64,000 nt of DNA, taken from positions 310,001-374,000 of the forward strand of contig JAEBUN010000035.1 in the NCBI GenBank assembly GCA_023014365.1, written 5' to 3'. Below the pieces are notes generated by a model. That model made no database searches and was not told the DNA's origin. It saw only the letters and a program-made list of their open reading frames with translations. The first letter of the stretch is position 1. Every line of letters starts with the position of its first letter. The DNA is from Lepiota brunneoincarnata. Its lineage: Eukaryota; Basidiomycota; Agaricomycetes; Agaricales; Agaricaceae. Position numbers and translations under genes: made by a program. Positions 59,906 through 64,000 of the stretch are shown piece by piece.

Positions 59906-60219
59906 TGGCCTTCAATCACTCTACAAGGTGTCCAAGATGGTTGGCCTTGCAGAGCTTAGTGGATTGCACTCAATGAGATAACGAGGGAACATGCCAAGTT
60001 AATGCAGAGAGGGTTAATGACCACTGTTAACAAGATTAAAGCTTAGGGCATTAATCTCTACTTGTACAGCCTTTATACCTATGAGATATCATATACTCAT
60101 TATAGGTTATTGGGCTATCCTACTTGTCCTGCACAGTCTTGACCACTGTGGTCTCCTGTACCCATCTTTTAAATTCAAATAATTGTTCTTGTTCCTCTCA
60201 GTTTGGACTGTTCATAACA
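59906..60219 (-). repeat. 5' LTR of the gypsy element (314 bp)
   Basis: Shares CCTTCAATCACTCTACAAGG, the TTAGTGGATTGCACTCAATG stretch and TTTGGACTGTTCATAACA with 51083-51752. It starts TGTTATGAAC and ends near GGCCA on the minus strand. It is about 355 bp shorter than its partner. Confidence 0.8.
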
Positions 60220-61853
60220 GGTCCTGGTCAGCTGTTGCTTGCTGTAACTTGTCTCAATGGGAAGGTTCTGTGTCATGTGTGAGCTCCTCAAGGGCCTCAG
60301 GTGGCATATCCATGATTTTTGTGACTGGTATTATGCAAAGATCGTGTGGGTGATAAGGCACAAGCCGGAAGGTAGCAAAGCAAAGCTTGGAGATCATGCC
60401 ATTGAGCTTCACAAGGATGTAGGATCCTCCAGTTGTCTTCCTGAGTACTATGAGTAGCCCATAATACCTAGGCTTTGGTCTTGCTGCCCACATCGTGGTC
60501 GTATTGTGAATTTCTGACCAAAATGAGAGAGCCAGGTGAGAAATTGAAGTTCCAAATTGAATTAGAATACTTCTCATTGAACTGTTGTATAGACTCAAAA
60601 TGAGCCTTGAGTACCATATTCTTAACCTTTGCCAGGTCCTGCAGCTGCTTTTGAAGCTGAATTGCTCAGGCTGCAAGGAGATCAGCCATTGAGAGGGGCT
60701 TGGTGAGATTTGGTGTGAGGTATGTAGCTTCAGCAAGATCAAAGGGAAGGAGGGGTTCAATGCCATGTACTATGTAATAAGGTGAGTACCCTGTAGATTT
60801 TTGAATGGAGACTCATTCAGCCCAGAAAATAGAGGGTACAACTGTAGTCCATCTTTTCTCATCTCCCTTAGCTGCTTTTACCAAAGGCCTCTCAGACATC
60901 AAAATGTCAATGCTCCATGGGACCATTCACTCGAGAGTTGTAGGGTGAGATCCAGATGTGATTTATCCTTGTATTTTGTGCAAGGAATTTGACTGCTTGT
61001 ACAAAGGTGGGGCCATTGTCAGTTACTATTTCTTTGATAGTGCCCCATCTGCAGAGGATATCTTTAAAAACAAAGGTTCCAAGGGTTTAGGCATTCTTGA
61101 GATGAAGCATTTGCCACTTGGGGTATGAGGATAGAGAGCAACATGTGTGGACAATGTAGTGGTAGCCATTTGATTTTGGCATGAACATTGTGTTTATGTA
61201 AGTATTTCAGAAGAGGGTGAATGGAGTAGGGACTGTAGGGGGATATAGAAATGATGGGAAAGTCTTGTCTGGCATTCATGGCATGTTTGGATGTACCAGC
61301 ACACATCCTGGTCAAGATGGGACCACCAGAATCATTCTAAAAGCCAAATTTAGATGGTAAACATACCCTTGTAGCCCAGATCATCGTGAGCCTGTTGTAT
61401 GAGCCTGTATCTTTGGTTTTCTGGTATCACAAGCTTGTGCTTGAGCTTGGCATCCTTTTTCCATAGCCTAGTGTCCCATTCAAAAAATCCTGCAGTAAAG
61501 CAAACAAGGTTCTTGAGCATATCTTCTGGTATGGCACTGGGTCATTTTGGATCATTTAGGAAGATCTGGACATGTTGTAGATCATGGTTGCATTGCTTCA
61601 CTTTTTCAGATTGTGGAATGATGGGCTCAGGAGGTGTGGTGGAGTCCAGGTGCTCACCTGATAGGATTTTGACTGGGCAAACACTGCCAAAGTGATGGAT
61701 AGGATTTGATTGTGAGATATAGGGGGAAGGGTAGATCAGTTCTGTTTTGTTAATAAATTTGATAGTGAATGTGTTTGAGGTCCATATCCATCCTGGTTCC
61801 TCCTGGCAGGGTGTCATCTGTGGCCCATTACCATGTGTTGTTTGAAGGGTGAA

Positions 61854-62084
61854 TCACTGTGAACCCCTACAGGTTGTAATTTACGTCAGAAATAGTCAAG
61901 AAGTGAGAATTACACCAGATAGTGCCGTTTTTAGGAGAGTATGTAATAATGACATTTTGATAATTACACCAGATAATGCCGTTTTTCTGAATAAAGGTCG
62001 TAATTCTTTAATAATTCGATGTGAATTACAACACAGCCCCCACATTTTTCAACGTAAATCATAACTGGTAGGGGTTCACAGTGA
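61854..62084. mobile_element. MITE of 231 bp with inverted repeats
   Basis: The ends are inverted copies beginning TCACTGTGAACCCCTAC, perfect for 17 bp and extending imperfectly to about 33 bp (ATTTACGT shared). Inside, AATTACACCAGATA(G/A)TGCC occurs twice (about 61911 and 61967). No coding capacity. The flanks (GTGAA and TGCAT) give no clear target duplication. Confidence 0.75.
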
Positions 62085-62529
62085 TGCATTTGCTGAATCA
62101 ATCCAGTCTTCAAAGTCATCTGTGATGGCAGGGTCTTCTGGGGCTCAGGGGCATCACAACAATCTGTCAGGGCCATGTTCCTTGCCAGGGACATGCCTAA
62201 GATGAAAATCAAATAGTAGAATCCCTGATATCCACCAATTGATGGTTGCCAAGGGCTGAATGTCAGGGTTGTTGATCATACCCTTGATATATTTGTGTCA
62301 ACCTCCACAACCTAGGGTCCCAACTCCTATAATCCATAATCAGATGTCCTTTAAGGCTCTAAACAATCCAAACAGCTCCAACTTGGCCTGGAAATAGTGA
62401 GATTTGCATTCATTGAGGGTGATGAAGCTGAACCTTGAGGGGTATCATTTTGTGTCATCTCCCAGTTGTGATAGAATGTATCTGATGGCAATATTTGATG
62501 TATCAACTGTAAGAGGACTGTCAGGTTTG

Positions 62530-63177
62530 CCCCCCCTTATGCAAGGTATGTCTAGAGGTCTGTGGTAAAGCATCTGGGTTTGGCCACCCTAGCCAATGCC
62601 CAACACCAAACCAGCCTCATCCTTCAGCCACTGCTATCTCCAAGTCTGATCCCACATACAATCTATATTGTTGTATGTTGTTTGCACATGTTATTTCTGG
62701 TAGTCTACATAGTGTTTGGTTACCCAGTCTGTGTGCAGACTGTTGCTGTACTTAAGTAGCATGTGTGCTGGTTATGATCAGCACTCAAATATTAAATTGG
62801 TTCTGGCCTCTTTATTCCCCTAACATTGATGCCTAGGATGACCTTATTAGTGCTTGAATAGTCTATTGCTTGAATGCAAGGTGTGAGGGGAAGTAAGAGC
62901 GCCAGAACCAAGTTGATATTCAGGTGGTGAATACAATCAACACCCACACTGCTTATATACATAGAGGTCTGTGCACAGACTGGGTAGCCAGATACTATGT
63001 AGCTACTAGAATATAACATATGCAAACAATATACAAACAACATTAGTTGTATGTGGATCAGACTCAGGGATGGGGGTGGCCAAAGGCTGAGGCTGGGCTT
63101 AGGCATTGGGCATTGGCTAGAGAGGCCGAGCCCAGACACCCAACCACAGACCCCTAGACATACCTTGTGTAAGGGGG
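62530..63177. mobile_element. Foldback element with inverted arms of about 230 bp
   Basis: Positions 62530-62760 and the reverse complement of 62940-63177 match through AAGGTATGTCTAGAGGTCTG, CTAGCCAATGCCCAA, GTTGTATGTTGTTTGCA-type and TACCCAGTCTGTG stretches. About 180 bp separate the arms. Each arm carries a TA-rich promoter-like box, so the arms may be two LTRs in inverted orientation instead of a DNA transposon. The outer edge (GTAAGGGGGTGTAGTCCCCTTAC, 63168-63190) is itself palindromic. Confidence 0.6.
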
Positions 63178-63231
63178 TGTAGTCCCCTTACACAAGGTGA
63201 ATTCTTCACTAATTCCTTTAGTGTATCCATT

Positions 63232-63459
63232 GCAGCCTGTTCTTCACTGCCAAATCTAAATTCCACTCCTTTCCTTGTCAACTTGACCAGAGGTCATGAG
63301 ATTGCAGCAAAATCCTGGAGAAAAATTCGGAACATGCCATCCATCGCAGCCTGTTCTTCACTGCCAAACCTAAATTCCACTCCTTTCCTTGTCAACTTTA
63401 CCAGAGGTTGTGAGATTGCGGCAAAATCCTGGAGAAATATTTGGAACGTGCCAAGGGTA
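63232..63459. repeat. In-frame 114-bp tandem duplication in pol
   Basis: The segment GCAGCCTGTTCTTCACTGCC onward occurs at 63232 and again at 63346, about 114 bp apart (38 codons). On the minus strand both copies read the same frame (EEQAAMDGMFRIFLQDFAAIS then QPLVKLTRKGVEFRFG), so the RT/RNase H connection is lengthened by 38 residues without a frameshift. Confidence 0.8.
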
Positions 63460-64000
63460 CTGAGAAACCCCCGCACTTCAGTGATGTTTGAGCATAATGG
63501 CCAGTCAAGGACCTTTTGGATGCGTGAGGTATCAGGAAGCCGTCCAGTATACGTACATAAGTGGCCTACGACCACAGCAGATGAGGTGCAGAATCATGAT
63601 TTTGGCCCCAAAAATGTTCCTCTGGCATGCTTGATCTGTTGTATGATTTGGTTGATGTTCTGGAGATGTTCCCATACAAAATGTCAAACTCCAGGATTCT
63701 CAGCTATAGTCTCATAGCTATCATTGATTTTGTATTGCATTTTTGGCCCTTTAATTAGGACATTGTCAACAAAGGGAAGGGCAGTATGTGGGATTTCATC
63801 CTGGAGAAGGAATGTGAGATCACATTGCTGAATTTGCATTGAGTTGGTGTATCCCATAGGGATCAAGGTGAGGCATAGAGTCCCAAGAGGAGATTGAAAT
63901 ATGGTAAGATTGTGAGATTTAGGTGCTAGAGCACACTGGTCAAAGCCAACAAAGAGGTCAAATATCCCATAGCATCCACAACCACCAAAGGACTTAGCAT

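Larger units (their letters stand above)
51083..60219 (-). mobile_element. Chromodomain Ty3/gypsy retrotransposon, degenerate, with nested hAT insertion
   Basis: The element is bounded by LTRs at 51083-51752 and 59906-60219 (each starting TGTTATGAACAGTCC on the minus strand). The order on the minus strand is LTR, gag with zinc knuckle, aspartic protease, reverse transcriptase with YMDD, RNase H, integrase, chromodomain, an extra 3' frame and LTR. This order and the terminal chromodomain place it among the chromoviruses. Many stops interrupt pol, and a 1.25-kb hAT-type element splits the integrase. The DNA is almost free of CpG (none that I can find from about 56931 to 57544). It is an inactive old copy. 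I see no matching 5-bp target duplication at its ends. Confidence 0.85.
60220..64000 (-). mobile_element. Second Ty3/gypsy element, pol remnant (continues past the window)
   Basis: The minus strand contains reverse transcriptase with FVDNVLIKGP (about 63745-63775; the usual VDD is VDN), then RIQKVLDWPLCSNITEVRGF and LSTLGTFQIFLQDFA (RT/RNase H junction, about 63420-63520). RNase H/integrase pieces follow near 61064-61817. An integrase C-terminal segment lies at 60254-60766 (readable words include TKPRYLGPMVVVRKT-like and GGSYILVKLNG). Many stops and frame changes occur. It differs in sequence from the element at 51083-60219, which abuts it directly at 60220, so that element probably inserted into this one. 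It carries a MITE and a foldback element. Confidence 0.7.

Overview
The window looks like nuclear DNA of an agaricomycete (mushroom-forming basidiomycete). Introns are short (about 50-90 nt) with GT...AG ends and CTAAT/CTGAC-like branch sites. It carries the expanded lineage-specific membrane families typical of these fungi, remnants of CHAT and NACHT genes, and chromodomain Ty3/gypsy elements. Functions below come from reading translations by eye; no database search was run.

Left third (about 1-16.3 kb). A decayed CHAT-domain gene lies at 1.3-2.0 kb. Then comes what I consider the main discovery: a probable ribosomal-peptide locus. It holds a small secreted precursor on the minus strand (2791-3115), a seven-helix membrane protein (4563-5836), an S33 proline-iminopeptidase-like hydrolase (6476-7574), three UstYa/DUF3328-like genes (8559-11218; one canonical, one with altered HxxHC motifs, one only an N-terminal exon) and a large repetitive secreted precursor (12136-15043). 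The large precursor has about 33 exons. After a signal peptide it alternates 18-nt and 48-nt exons, all phase 1, giving 15 copies of a unit of about 22 residues (REPSGK followed by QNFKKSGNPTPDSVLR) that ends in dibasic RR, a Kex2-type site. The small precursor shares the motif NFxxxGNP(T/A)PDS. A methionine sulfoxide reductase A gene (15337-16242) appears to close the region.

Middle (16.5-44 kb). A long, low-complexity coiled-coil protein (minus, 16547-20504) is followed by a minus-strand tandem array of seven copies plus one fragment of an uncharacterised secreted/multi-pass membrane family (22241-39726). One copy (D) carries true nonsense codons, and a NACHT NTPase remnant is wedged inside the array. 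After it come two paralogous small Cys/His-rich proteins (40618-41911) and a WRAP53/TCAB1-like WD40 protein (42076-43854).

Right third (45-64 kb). A direct duplication of about 1.7 kb is followed by LTR-like sequences. A degenerate minus-strand chromodomain Ty3/gypsy element (51083-60219) carries a nested hAT-type element with a perfect 8-bp target duplication. A second gypsy remnant (60220 to the end) carries a MITE, a foldback element and an in-frame 114-bp duplication. This part is strongly CpG-poor, and its genes are dead.

A caution for all annotation here: nearly every unique gene, including the housekeeping msrA gene and the WRAP53-like gene, contains one or more single-base disruptions, and all that I could resolve are +1. 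This looks more like uncorrected insertion errors in the assembly than mass pseudogenisation. I therefore call such genes CDS and give the likely sites of disruption.
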